Assembly (NCBI RefSeq): GCF_000247815.1
Contig: NC_021678.1
Coordinates: forward strand, 29,237,749-29,301,748
From: Ficedula albicollis
Lineage: Eukaryota; Chordata; Aves; Passeriformes; Muscicapidae
DNA length: 64,000 nucleotides
Reading direction: 5' to 3'
The position numbers and the translations under genes are program-made. Below are positions 53,217 to 64,000 of the stretch, one piece after another. The notes beneath the pieces were generated by a model. The model did not search any database. It was given only the letters and a program-made list of their open reading frames with translations, and was not told the origin of the DNA. Position 1 is the first letter of the stretch. Each line of letters begins with the position of its first letter.

Positions 53217-56200
53217 GTAAGTATTTTTGTACTAAGTAATTACCTTTGTTTTTTTCAATAGTGTAAGAGTCTTACTCAGTGTGTCTAAAACCAGGGGGCT
53301 GGGGCTAGGCTTGTAATAAATTATTAAGGTACGAGTTAGGGGCAGAAAACTCCTAGAGACAGAGTATGGTTTTTTGAGTGAAGTCACATGGCCATTTCCA
53401 GAGTATGTTTTTCCTGAGCCATATGGAACTAAAATGTATCCCCTCCAGTGTTTATCCAACACATATAGTTGTCATATGGACTAGAAGGGAGATTGTATCT
53501 GCTGTCATATAAACTCCCTTCTCCTGAACTGGGATCATCTGTTGCTTGATTTTTCTTGCTGAATATACTATGCCTTTTGAAACCTTCTAAGCAGTTCCAC
53601 TTGGATTTTTCTGCCAGCCACAAAGATTTTATTCCATTTCACTTCCTGTTCTTGGGTATTTTCCCTCCTATTCTCCATCTCAGTCTACACTCTGCCTTCA
53701 TAGATCTTATCTGCACTGCGTGTCCTTTAGTTTTTCTGATGGCAACGTCTAATCTGATATGACCATGATTGCTTTTCTCCAACCTCCTTTTCTGTGTCAG
53801 CAACTCCAAAGATGCATCCAGCAGACCTGAGTCTTTTCCTTTTTATATGCACCAGTTATTTGCAACTTCTGTCTCATTTGGGATGTGCATATGACACAAT
53901 GCAACATCTCTTCATATTGTATGCCTTAGGTTAAAGAGGGAATTACTTGGTCCTGTTAGACCTGTTTTTTAATGTGATGGCTTTTCCATGATTGAAAAAT
54001 GCCTGTTCTTTTCTCTCAATCCCTTCAGATTCTGAAATACCAGCTATTGGGATGTAGTGGCCAGCACTGCATGTCTTATGTTGAAGTACATGTAATATTT
54101 TTGTCATATTCTTTATTAGTTTAAAATTCCTATTTGTGTTTCTGACCATAGCTTTGTTTTGGCACAGTACTTGGTACATTATCTGTGGGAAATTATTGCT
54201 GTAATTTGCAGCAGATTGCCCACTTTTGACCAGATAATAAATAGCTACTCAAAGCTTGGGAAACATCACTATATATATCTTGTATTGGAGATGGCAGCCT
54301 AGAAGACTGGGTATTTTTAATTTTTGTCAGTTGACATCAGTGATGTCAGTTGACATCACCTGGCAGATTTTCTATTGTAATCAGCTACATTTTTCAGTTA
54401 TCCCTGAAGCTTTTATTACACTTATTTTGTCTTGGGAACAAATGGCAATAAGACTTGGCATTCTTAAGAAATGAGTGTATACGCATTCTTTCATTACTTG
54501 GTAATGTGGTGCATGCTGCATATCTTTACCTAATTTTTTTTTTGTAGATTTAAAATAAATGAAAAAACTTGCCAGTTTTTAATTCCTTTGCATGTAGAAC
54601 TCATGAAATTCTATGAACTCTGTTCATCTGTGTCTTTTATTGCAATGGATACTTTTAAAACAATTTTAATGAACCAACAGTAACACTTTTTATGATAAAG
54701 AAGTACATACAATTACCTTTTATGGCTGCATTAACTTTGCCTCTGTCACTGGTCTATTGCACTCTGCTTCTCTTACCCTCTTCCTTATTTTTTTACTTCA
54801 TCTTGATGGACCACTTGTATTCCTTTATTTTGGGGAAGACAGAAACACAAAATCTGTGTGACTCAAGTGCCGTTTCAGTAGCAAACAACTGTAATTACTC
54901 CAGAACAGTAAATTTTCTCTTCCTTGGAGTCAGGCAACTTTCTTCCAAATCTGCTGATCCGGTTTTTCTCATTTTGTTTGAATCCTTAATGAACCAGTTG
55001 GAGTGGGAAATGGTCTACTTTCCAACTAATATCTCCTGATGGAAAAACTTAACTGCAGAACACTCCATGTGAGATTGGGGGAGAGGTTCCTCACAGCTGT
55101 AGCATTCAGCTGTTAATGCCATCAATGGTTTTAATGCCATGTGTGCTATCAGGTAAAACCCTCAGGAGATTTGGAATGATGGTCAGATGTGGAGTTTTCT
55201 ATTTTAGCAGTGTAAAAGAATCAGTCCTTTGAGAAGTGAGTCTCTAGAAGACAAAAACGTATCTCCTCACTGTCCTACCACAACTACATCTTGTCAAAGG
55301 CCAGCCTTGAACAATTCTTTCCTAACTTTTAAAAGCTCTTTCTTCATTCAGTAGGGAAGGCTGTGAACAGTATCCATCTCTCAATCTGCAAGGAGTGGTC
55401 TGTATTATCATCAGAGTTTTGTAGTAACACTTTATTCTGTTTGCTGTGAGTCATCAAAAAAAGTTCCAAATCCCATTTGGACTTCATCAGGCATATGCTG
55501 CCTGAGTTCATGGAAACTGAGTTCCATATCCTCCATCTTCCCACATTTCAAGGAGTTGCCTGCATTTCTGGAACCACTTTGCTTTATTTTGCACTCCAGT
55601 TGCCTGTGATCTCAGTGTTTGGTAGGGTGTATCACAGAAATGCTAACTCCCAGAACAGTCAAATTTCTTTCAGCCTAGGCTCTCCTGTTTTTTGTGTATT
55701 GGACTGCAGAGTTGAGGTGGCTCTTTTATCAAGGATTTAAAGCATAGAGTGCTACTTATAAGTAGTTTCAGGATATTACCCATCTTGTATTTTTCCTTAC
55801 TTGTTTTTCTCTCTTTTATTCTCCCCAGATGTTAGATGTACTATTCATAGTAGGGACCAAAGCTACTCAGGAAAACCCTTTAACTGCATGCCTGTGTTGG
55901 AGAGTTTAAGCTCAATTACTTCCAGAGTGGTTATTTCTAGAGATAACAAGCATTTGAAGGGACTGTACTTACCCTGGAATATATGAAAAAAATAGGTAGT
56001 GATCTGTCCTGGCAGGGCCTGTCCTGCTTAATGTCTGTATTTGTTGCAGTGCAAGGTACTTGTGATCCTGAGTGCATCACAGACTTTGTATGTAAGATTG
56101 GATCAACACCATTTGAGCTCATTTTCCTGTAAAATCATCATTAAACTTGTGTTTCATCAGTACATAGAAATTTTTCATGGTAAAACATAATTTATCTAAT

Positions 56201-56285
56201 AAATACTGCTGGAGTACTGCCAGATGAAACCACTATCATCAGCTCATGGGTCATGATATCCTTTATCTTTTTTTTTTTTTTCCAG
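53217..56285 (+). other. ATRNL1: ATRNL1 intron 4 (about 3.1 kb)
   Basis: Runs from the gtaagt donor to a T-rich acceptor ending tccag. AT-rich, with several open frames of 60-115 residues that have no domains and no splice support; I regard them as chance. No repeat family is recognised. Confidence 0.8.
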
Positions 56286-56494
56286 AATTAACTCTTGCCC
56301 TAATAACTGCTCAGAACATGGCAAGTGCACAACCAGCCTGTCTGTCCCGAGCCGGGTGTACTGTGAGTGTGACAAGTACTGGAAAGGAGAGGCCTGTGAC
56401 ATTCCCTACTGCAAAGCCAACTGTGGCAGTCCTGACCACGGCTACTGTGACCTGACAGGAGAGAAGCTCTGTGTCTGCAATGACAGCTGGCAGG
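56286..56494 (+). CDS. ATRNL1: ATRNL1 coding exon 5 (second EGF-like domain)
   Basis: A 209-bp exon after a T14-type polypyrimidine tract and ccag acceptor, ending one base into residue 274 at a gtaagg donor. The leading A completes Ser204. Residues 205-273 hold an EGF-like domain with Cys 208, 212, 218, 230, 232 and 241, then a further Cys-rich stretch (246, 250, 258, 266, 268) with EGF-like spacing that leads to the Kelch repeats expected in the next exon. Asn211 (NCS) and Asn269 (NDS) are potential glycosylation sites. The reading frame from exon 1 through exons 2, 3 and 4 is continuous at 820 coding bases, about one fifth of the usual protein. Confidence 0.93.
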
Positions 56495-57658
56495 GTAAGG
56501 TTTGCTTAGCTTTGTGTCTAGGCAATTTGATTTTTCTCCCTGCCCTCCCTTTAATCATCATCATTGCATCGTATTTTTAGTGTTTCATGAAGTAAAGTAT
56601 CCACTGTCTGCTTTCTGCTGGGTATTATTTATAGCAGCCTCTCAGTGGAAAAGATATACCAAAGGTGAACTGCTTTGTTATAATGGTACAAGAGAGTGTG
56701 GGCTAATGGATGTACTGTAAGCATGTGGTGCAGTTTTATTCCCAGTACCATAAATCATTGTTTCTTGTTACAGATAAATTATTTAAGATTCTAAATGTTT
56801 AATTCACTTACTATAATTATGCTAGATGCTTGTGGATTTTTGTTTTTATCATTTACCACTTCTGTTACAAGTCTCAGTTGGTTTAGCTTGCTATGCTTAG
56901 AAATTGCCATTCTTTCAACAGAAACATTAAAATCCCTCCAGATTACTTAGCTGATGTGCCCACTTCCCATGACTTCCTGCCTCTGCTCTGTTTTATTGCC
57001 GTTTCTTTTGGCATGTCAAAGGAAATTACTTTTTAACTCCTATTAGCTGTCACACCTATTACTCTGCAGTCATAATGAGATCTAATACATTTCACTTCTT
57101 AATAATTAAAGAGTTGTTCATTCAAAGGCAGTCAGTGCACCCACAGAAGAGAAGTGGTTTAGCAATATGGTCATTGAATGGAAATAGTGTAGACTTTTTA
57201 CTGAGTCCTTTAAAACCTTCCAGGACTGTAGTGCACAAAAAGATCCTGAAGGCTTAATCTCTGTCCAGAAGCTGTGACTAGAATTTGCAGCAAGACTTTT
57301 GCCCTTTTAGCTGTGCATGGATTCCTTGCAATGTCAAATTGCTGACTACAAGATGGGGAAATGTCACAAATCTTTGGAAATGCTTTTTAGGCTCTACCTT
57401 CAGATACAGTGCTATGAACTTAATTAGAAGTTTTAAGCACAGAATAAAATAAAAATCTGACTACTGCTGCTAGCACCTTCCTTTCTCCTAACATTTCTGT
57501 ACATACTATCTTTTTACTCTTTCCTACAGATCATATAAAGATAATTTGTTTCATTGTTCCTTGGATTTTCACTGAATCTACATAGATTTCAATTCTTTTT
57601 TTCTAAATTCTGTCACAGATGAGCTGGCTTGGATAGATAATTGTTTTCCCTTATGTAA

Positions 57659-57812
57659 TACCAACCTTTCCTTATGCTCTCTTACTTAGAGACTACTTAT
57701 TTCTCTGTTTTATTTCTTGATTTATTTATACCCTAAATACCAAACTTTCCTTAAGCTCTCTTACTTAGAGACTACTTACTTCTCTGTTTTATTTCTTGAT
57801 TTATTTATACCT
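57659..57812. repeat. Tandem duplication, 79-bp period
   Basis: taccaacctttccttatgctc at 57659 recurs as taccaaactttccttaagctc at 57738. Both units continue through cttacttagagactactta to gatttatttatacc. There are a handful of substitutions between units. Confidence 0.88.
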
Positions 57813-60800
57813 GTATTCTCTGTAGTTTCTATACTGATATCTTCTCTGCAGATTATTTGCAAGGATGGAATCATAAATTTTTCTCTTGCTGTCTGACAAG
57901 TTTTTCTTGTGTTTGGTAATTCAAACCAAGTGACTGAAGGATCTTGATTTATATGCTTTAGGAGAGAATTTAATGTTTCATTTTTTATTACTATTTTCTT
58001 TTTATCCTCTTTTGAGTAACTTTAGCGCCTGTATTAAAAAAAAAAAATCATTGAAGTGCATTGATTTTGGATGTATAATAATTAGAACCCCTGATTCAGA
58101 ATATAAATCCCAGATTTCCTATTTTACTGCATGGACTTTTTCTTTTACAATGGTGACATCTCGTGGTTATTGTTGAAGGAGCAGCTGTGAAGAGCATTAC
58201 ACATTTAAAACAAGTATTCTGAGAAAAGAGGATACTTTGGGGTGTACTTGGGATGGAATAACTTCTCTGGGTAAAAAGTAGGGTTCTCTGATTATTAGAT
58301 ATGTCTCGTGGAATTTAATACAAAGATCTTATAGATACTTGCAGCTGGCTGGTGGTTGTACAAATATAGAATAAAGCTTTGATAAAAACTTTCAGACTTT
58401 GAAAACAAATAATTGACATAATTTTTATTTTTAAGAGATGTTATATTTAACAAAACATGCACTAGTTAAATGTATGTTTTAAAAATCAAAGTATTTTTAA
58501 TAATGTTAGTGCTCTTAATTATTTCTGAGGTGGTTGGTGTAAGCACAAAATTTAGTATTTACAGAAAATCTGGTTAATTTAAAATATTCATCCAACATAG
58601 GGGAGGCTGAGCTTTTCCCTAAGGAGCATTTTCTTTATGAGTTCTGTGCCATTTTACACTGTCCCATTCCTGGCTAATCTATATTGATATTATGTAACAG
58701 GATCTGTCAATGCCTGCTGATAAAAGGCTGTGGGTGTAATTCAGAGAGGAAAAGCATATTCCTTAAAACTACTAACTTGCTCTCTCTCTCTTTGCTAGGC
58801 ACATGTAAAAGAGAAAGAGGGATGTGGCTGAGACCAAAGTGGTGGCTCTTGCACAATTTGACCTATTTAAGAATTTTATAGAAAGATGCTTTTGCTGAAT
58901 AGGTTTTCACAGCCTGAAGATTCTCTTTGATACCAGGAATACCATGTCTTGGATTGTTTCAGGCTATAAAGGAGCAGAGATTTCCAAACAATTAAAAACT
59001 TTTGTGACAGGTGAAAAAAATTCAGGATGACTGGAAGAATAGCAAACAGTTCTGCATTTTTAAGAGGGGGACTGGCTTTGAGAATGCTGAAAACATTGCT
59101 GACTCCTGGGTGTAGATAGGGGGAAAAAAGGAGTTGAAGGCTCTCTTGAATTTAAGAGAAACTTTATTGATATTTTGATCATTGAACATCAGCACTGCAA
59201 GCAAAAGGGGAATCTGTTAGAGATTAATTACACGGTACGTTTAAATTAATTTTTAAGAGGATCTGATCCTTCATGTTTATTTTGTTTTGGATTGCATTGT
59301 GGAAACAGAGGAAGTGCATTCCTTTTACAAGGAACTCCACCAAAAAAAGGCTCTACCAAAAAGGGTTGCATGTAATGCACACCAGCCCCAAACAGGCATT
59401 CAGCCCTAATCCTAAGTTAAAACATCAATAAAATTTCTGGAACATATGTAGTTAGTTAGTTCTCCGTACAGAGCTGCTCCTAGCAGATAGAGATGTAGCA
59501 GAAGACCAGATTCTGAAATTAAACTAATTAACTTGAAATAAGTCCATTAGCAATTCAGGCAGCTTGAGTTTTATAACATCTCTCTGGGGAAAAATGAGCC
59601 TTTCTGTAAAGAGAAAAGTAAACAATGAAAGTATAAAAGAGGCTATGACTATTGCAGTGTAAAATCAGTGTTTTGCTTGCTTGGCACTGTGGCATTTTTT
59701 CTAACAGCATCTTGAGTGTGGCCAGGCCAGAACAACTCTGTCAATGTCTAACTCAGGTTATTCTGAAAGGACTCACTGGATTTGGGTTTGTTCCCACTTT
59801 TCAGTGGAAGGCTTTAATGTCAAGCTCTCATTTGGCCTGCCTTATTCCCCAATGTTGAGATTTAGCAAAGCTGTGCTTCTGTGGTGCTGGTTTATGGAAA
59901 CTGGTGGGGAAGGTTTGAGAAGAGGGCTCAGGCAGCAGCAGGTGAGATGCAGCACTGGGAAGAGCTTGTGCCAAATTCCTGGAGGTCTGGAATCTGAGTT
60001 TTTGGTCCCTTGTGCCTGGATGTTCTTGACCAGAAAGCACACTCTGTCTTCAGAAATGAGGACATTTGCTTTGGGCAGACCTGTTTTTGGAAGGAAAAAG
60101 AAAATAGAAGCAGGTTTCTTTTAACTGTTCTGACCTGTGATAATGCCCTCTTTGTCTCAGTTTTAATTTTCAGGTCATATCTGGCCAAGTATCAATTCAG
60201 AAAGGAGAAACTGCAGTTGTACAGTCTGGGAAATGTCCTCTCAAAGATATGTGCATTTATACTGTATATGCATATAAAGACACAAATCCAAGGAATCTTT
60301 TTGTCTCCCAATTATAACTTAGATTCCTATTTCTGTGTTCCATATTTATAGATTTTTTTTTTCCCTTGATCACAGAAATGACAGTTGTCTAAGAAAAGTT
60401 TCTGTCTATAAAATTGGTAGGAAGGGATTGTCTTGTCTTGTAATGAATGGTTATTCCATATGTACTGGAAATATTCTTCAGATTTACCTTCATCTGGAAT
60501 TTAACCATTTGACAAGCGTCCTTGGAGGACTGTGCACTTTGTAAACAAAATATAGCTATCGTAATTAGAAATTTAGTGTCTGAAAATTGTGTGAGAAAAA
60601 TTAAGTGCCCTTATTGCAAGAGAAAGAACATCACAGGTAAATGAAGAGCCAGCTCCAGTTTTAAATACATTCATGGTGTCATTTGATAATTAGTGAAAGC
60701 AAGTTTAGCAGAATTTATTTGTTTTGTTTCAGTAGTTGACTGCATTAAAAGGGTTGATAATGCTCTCTGTGTCTAATTAGGATGAGATTTAGGAAGAGAG

Positions 60801-62190
60801 TCCCCTGCTATTTGAGAGTTTTAATGAAAATTGTAATCCATTTAGAATAAATCTATGACCTAAATATTTGTTTAAAAAGTATACACTTAAATGTAGTAAA
60901 ATAGAACTTGATTAAAATAATGATCCCAAGAAATACTCTATCCTGAATACAAGAAGTAGATAGTGCTGATCTCCCTGATAAGGCAAGATACTAAATTTAC
61001 TTTATTATCTGTAGCACCTTCATTTAAGATTAGAAAGAAAGGGATTAATGCAGCTCAGTGTTCATTTCAGCACCATGTAGGGTTCTAGACTATAACTTGA
61101 GGAAAGAAATAATGAAACCTATATTGTGATTAATAATAAAACAGTTGAAATCTGATTCTATCAATGTAGCTCATATGAAGATAATTGACATGTAAGAAAA
61201 TTGACATGAAAATGCAATATATTTTATCTGAATCTCAGCATTTGATGACAAGAAATCACTGAAACTGAAGAGTGCAGTGCATACATAAGGAAACAATAAG
61301 GGAAGCTCAGCTGCTTCATGAAATGTGGGTGGATGTGCTGAACACATATGGAAGGGTATCAGTGCTCCTTAAAGGCTGATCTTGGGAATGATGTTGTTAC
61401 ATAATTTTTGTAATCTCCCTATAAGGCTGCTAATGAAATCTGAAAAACAAAGGTGGAAGGTACTTTAAATATGGAGAACCAGAATATCCTGCAAGAAAGC
61501 CTGCAAGTAATGTGTAGGTGTTAATTACTTCAATATTAATTGTAAATTAATACATTTAGAGACTAAGAGTATTAAGAATATGTTTTATAGTCTTGAATTG
61601 AAATGTGGAAAGAGACATGGGAGAGAACTTGCTGTCTATCTCAATTAGAACATGAACTAATTAACATTATTAATTTTATATTTTAAATCCAACATGCCAA
61701 GTGTACTGGTATGATGATCAGTCACAGAAATTCCAGTTAAATACATGAAAGCATTAGTAGTATGCTTCAGGCTTTGTTACTACAGCTTTATGAATACAAA
61801 TAGAAGCAGAAGGAGAACTATTAGGATGGACAGGGCTATGGAAGAGACACTAACAGCATGGTTTGTTTAAACAAATAAACCAAGGCTGAGAGGGAAGAAT
61901 GTTGCTGTTTTAAACATTTGTGGGGTGTATAGACAGAGCAGGTCTTTAAGTACAATGGTAGCAACACTGGCAGAAGAAAACTTGGGATAAACTGGTCATA
62001 AATACATGTGGGAATAGGAAGGAGGCTTTTGTCTTAGAGCTGTGAAGTTTTCTGGAAGTTGTTAGCAGAGATACTGGAGTTGGTACCTTGCTGCCATTAG
62101 GATGGAGTCTCAGAATCTCTAGTCCAATGGGTATTGTCAGCTACATCTGATCTGAAAGTCTCTGCTTCTTTTAGAGAGTGAGAAGCAAAG

Positions 62191-62311
62191 CATGTTTTCG
62201 TTTAAGATGAAAAATCTTGTGTGATTTCAACCAGAAACTGTACTTGTTCTACATGTTTTTGTTTAAGATGAAAAATCTCGTGTGATTTCAACCAGAAACT
62301 GTACTTGTTCT
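62191..62311. repeat. Tandem duplication, 61-bp period
   Basis: catgttttcgtttaagatga at 62191 recurs as catgtttttgtttaagatga at 62252. Both units end in accagaaactgtacttgttct, with one or two further substitutions. Confidence 0.9.
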
Positions 62312-63737
62312 CAGTCATGGAGGAGTAGGAAAGCTTTCCCTGCTTCTAGTAGACAATGCTGTGACATCTGGTCTTATCTTCTATGCCAGCCTTGTTGATC
62401 TTGAGCATGGGATCTGGAGCTGAGCAGTTAGAGGATGCTGTGGGGCTGTACCCAACGATGGCACACCCTGCAGCCCTTCTGGCTCCCCTGTTTAGACTGA
62501 CCCTGTGCATCCCCCAGGCCAGATCACTCTTTCTGCTTGAGGAGGCAAGCGGGGCTCAGCAACAGCACCCAGGGGGCATTTCAAGAACTGCATCAGCTCA
62601 TGTGCATTGGGATTTCTGAGTCATTTCTGGAGAAGCCTGAGTCCTGGCACAGCTTGCTGCCCTGCTGCTTTAGCTGGACACCTCACCAGGATCTCTCTGC
62701 CCACCCTTGAGTCTCATTTTCAGCAAGACTATTTGCAGGATGGGAGAAATAATTACATCCAGAATGGATATTGCAGAGCTGTGCAGGGGCAGTGTAGGGA
62801 TACATGGGCACACCTCCTGTTAGAATGCCTAGATGGAATTACTGAGCCATTCCAGCACAATTGGTCTGACTGTAAGACTGGTTTCAACCACTGAATTGAG
62901 GTGGCTGAAAAATTATATTAAACTAATAATTGTCAGCTCAAATGATCAGATGAACAAAACCAGAATAAGCAACAAATACTTTTAAAATCACTTTGATTAG
63001 ATTGCATGAAGAACACTGTGAAATTTATATCAAACACATCAATACTTCTGTTTTTTTTTCTCCTGTGCTCCCAAAGGAAAAGATATGGTTTGAAGACAGT
63101 AGATGATGTTCAGTCATTTAGGTGGAAATTGATCTTATGACTTAAACTACTGGAACAGATTGTTACTTTGGCTTTTCATGAAACTCCTCAATAAATAGAA
63201 ATTAGATTCTTTCTTTTGTGTGGTGGGGATAAATCACTTTTTTAAACCTATAGAATTTTTTCCTGCCTTAGAGAATAACGTAATTGACTTCCAGTGCAGG
63301 TTTATAAAGTTGTTTGCTGCTTTTTGAAGCATTACCTCCTTCTCCCAGTGGATTGACTGACACATTAGGAAGATAAGAAAGAAACTCAATTTTAAATGAA
63401 TGGAGAAAAATAATACTTGCATAAAACATTACAAAACATATTTTTCATTATCTTTGTTCTGCAGCTGTAGTGCTCTTTGTTGCACAGAAGGCACATATTT
63501 AGTGAGTGTGATGTTTCTGAAGAGAATATGTATTTTTGCTGAAATAATGGTGTATGTATTCAACTAGGAAAATATATAAATGATATTTGTAAGTCCTACA
63601 TTCACCTTGCTTTTATAAAGCAATAGCCGTACAAAATAATTTGCTTTTAAAATGACATTTTAATAGAGGCCAGTACTATTGTGTTGTTTTGCATTTTTGC
63701 AGCGATATATTCAATTTTTGTCCTGATTGACACATAA

Positions 63738-63830
63738 TGTAGTCAGTCCTTGCCCGTGGCAGTGGGGTTGGAGCTAGCTGATCTTTGAGGCTCCTTCCAG
63801 CCCAAGGCTTTCCAAGACTCTGTGTCACAG
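63738..63830 (+). mobile_element. CR1-type LINE fragment, 3' end
   Basis: The order cccgtggcagtggggttgga, gctagctgatctttgaggctc, cttccagcccaaggc, then a degraded terminal part (tttccaagactctgtg) is the standard 3' end of avian CR1 elements. It is truncated, diverged and non-coding. Confidence 0.8.
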
Positions 63831-64000
63831 TGGCGTTTCTGCTTTCCCTCTCGCCCTTCCCGTCGCTCAGTTCTGACGAAGCACTGGAAGAGGGCTGCCT
63901 GTGACATTCTTTCCATCATTTTAGCGGTCTGGCTAAGATTTTTCTGTCCTTAGCTCGGGACGAGGCGGTTTTCTTGCGTTCACGTCGTTGCAGTCGGTGC

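Larger units (their letters stand above)
56495..64000 (+). other. ATRNL1: ATRNL1 intron 5, 5' part (runs off the window)
   Basis: The next expected exon (start of the Kelch region) is not found before the end of the window, so this intron exceeds 7.5 kb. It contains two short tandem duplications and one CR1 relic, listed separately. Other stretches, including the slightly GC-richer 62,380-62,900 with two open frames under 100 residues, show no gene that I can support. Confidence 0.8.

Noticed and set aside
54692..55039. 115-residue + strand frame with hydrophobic segments in intron 4
   Set aside because: There is no recognisable family, no splice context, and it lies inside an intron of ATRNL1. 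AT-rich DNA readily gives Leu/Phe-rich chance frames.
59744..60124. 126-residue + strand frame in intron 5
   Set aside because: No domain, no plausible splice sites framing it, and overlapping frames on both strands of similar length point to a chance open region.
62383..62894. Two adjacent + strand frames (78 and 95 residues) in a GC-richer part of intron 5
   Set aside because: I considered a pseudogene or a repeat relic, but could not match either frame to a known protein or element.

Overview
The window is vertebrate nuclear DNA, most likely from a bird. It has long AT-rich introns with canonical GT-AG splice sites, a CpG-rich promoter, and several decayed CR1-type LINE fragments, which are typical of sauropsids and especially birds. 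One protein-coding gene is recognisable: the 5' end of ATRNL1 (attractin-like 1) on the + strand. The exons encode a signal/membrane-leader segment, a first EGF-like domain, a CUB domain and a second EGF-like domain. The remainder of the roughly 1,380-residue protein (Kelch repeats, PSI, C-type lectin, laminin-EGF, transmembrane and tail) must lie beyond base 64,000.

Layout: 1-4,200 is upstream DNA with no gene seen. 4,225-4,780 looks like a solo retroviral-type LTR carrying a 225-bp internal tandem duplication. 4,860-6,700 is a GC-rich promoter/5'UTR island that contains a 17-bp minisatellite, two very long pure-G runs and a 130-bp tandem duplication. Exon 1 coding starts at 6,403. Intron 1 is about 39.8 kb and holds CR1 relics, three further G homopolymer tracts inside or next to T or A runs, one isolated 657-bp G run, and small tandem duplications. 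Coding exons follow at 46,469 (exon 2, with a second copy at 50,085), 52,519, 53,088 and 56,286. The window ends in intron 5.

The most notable structure is a near-identical direct duplication of about 3.5 kb (44,351-47,842 and 47,844-51,5xx). Both copies contain exon 2 and they are joined by a single N. The copies differ by a few substitutions, one 5-bp indel and local tandem-repeat copy number. That pattern fits two alleles placed end to end by the assembler better than a real duplication. Exon 2 is 84 bp with identical phases at both ends, but splicing one copy to the other would create a TAG at the junction, so both copies cannot be used in one functional mRNA.

The other anomaly is six pure-G runs (18 to 657 bp), all reading G on the + strand, which are probably assembly or sequencing artefacts. 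I found no RNA gene, CRISPR array, operon or new biological system. The value of the window lies in the gene model and the assembly problems that affect it.
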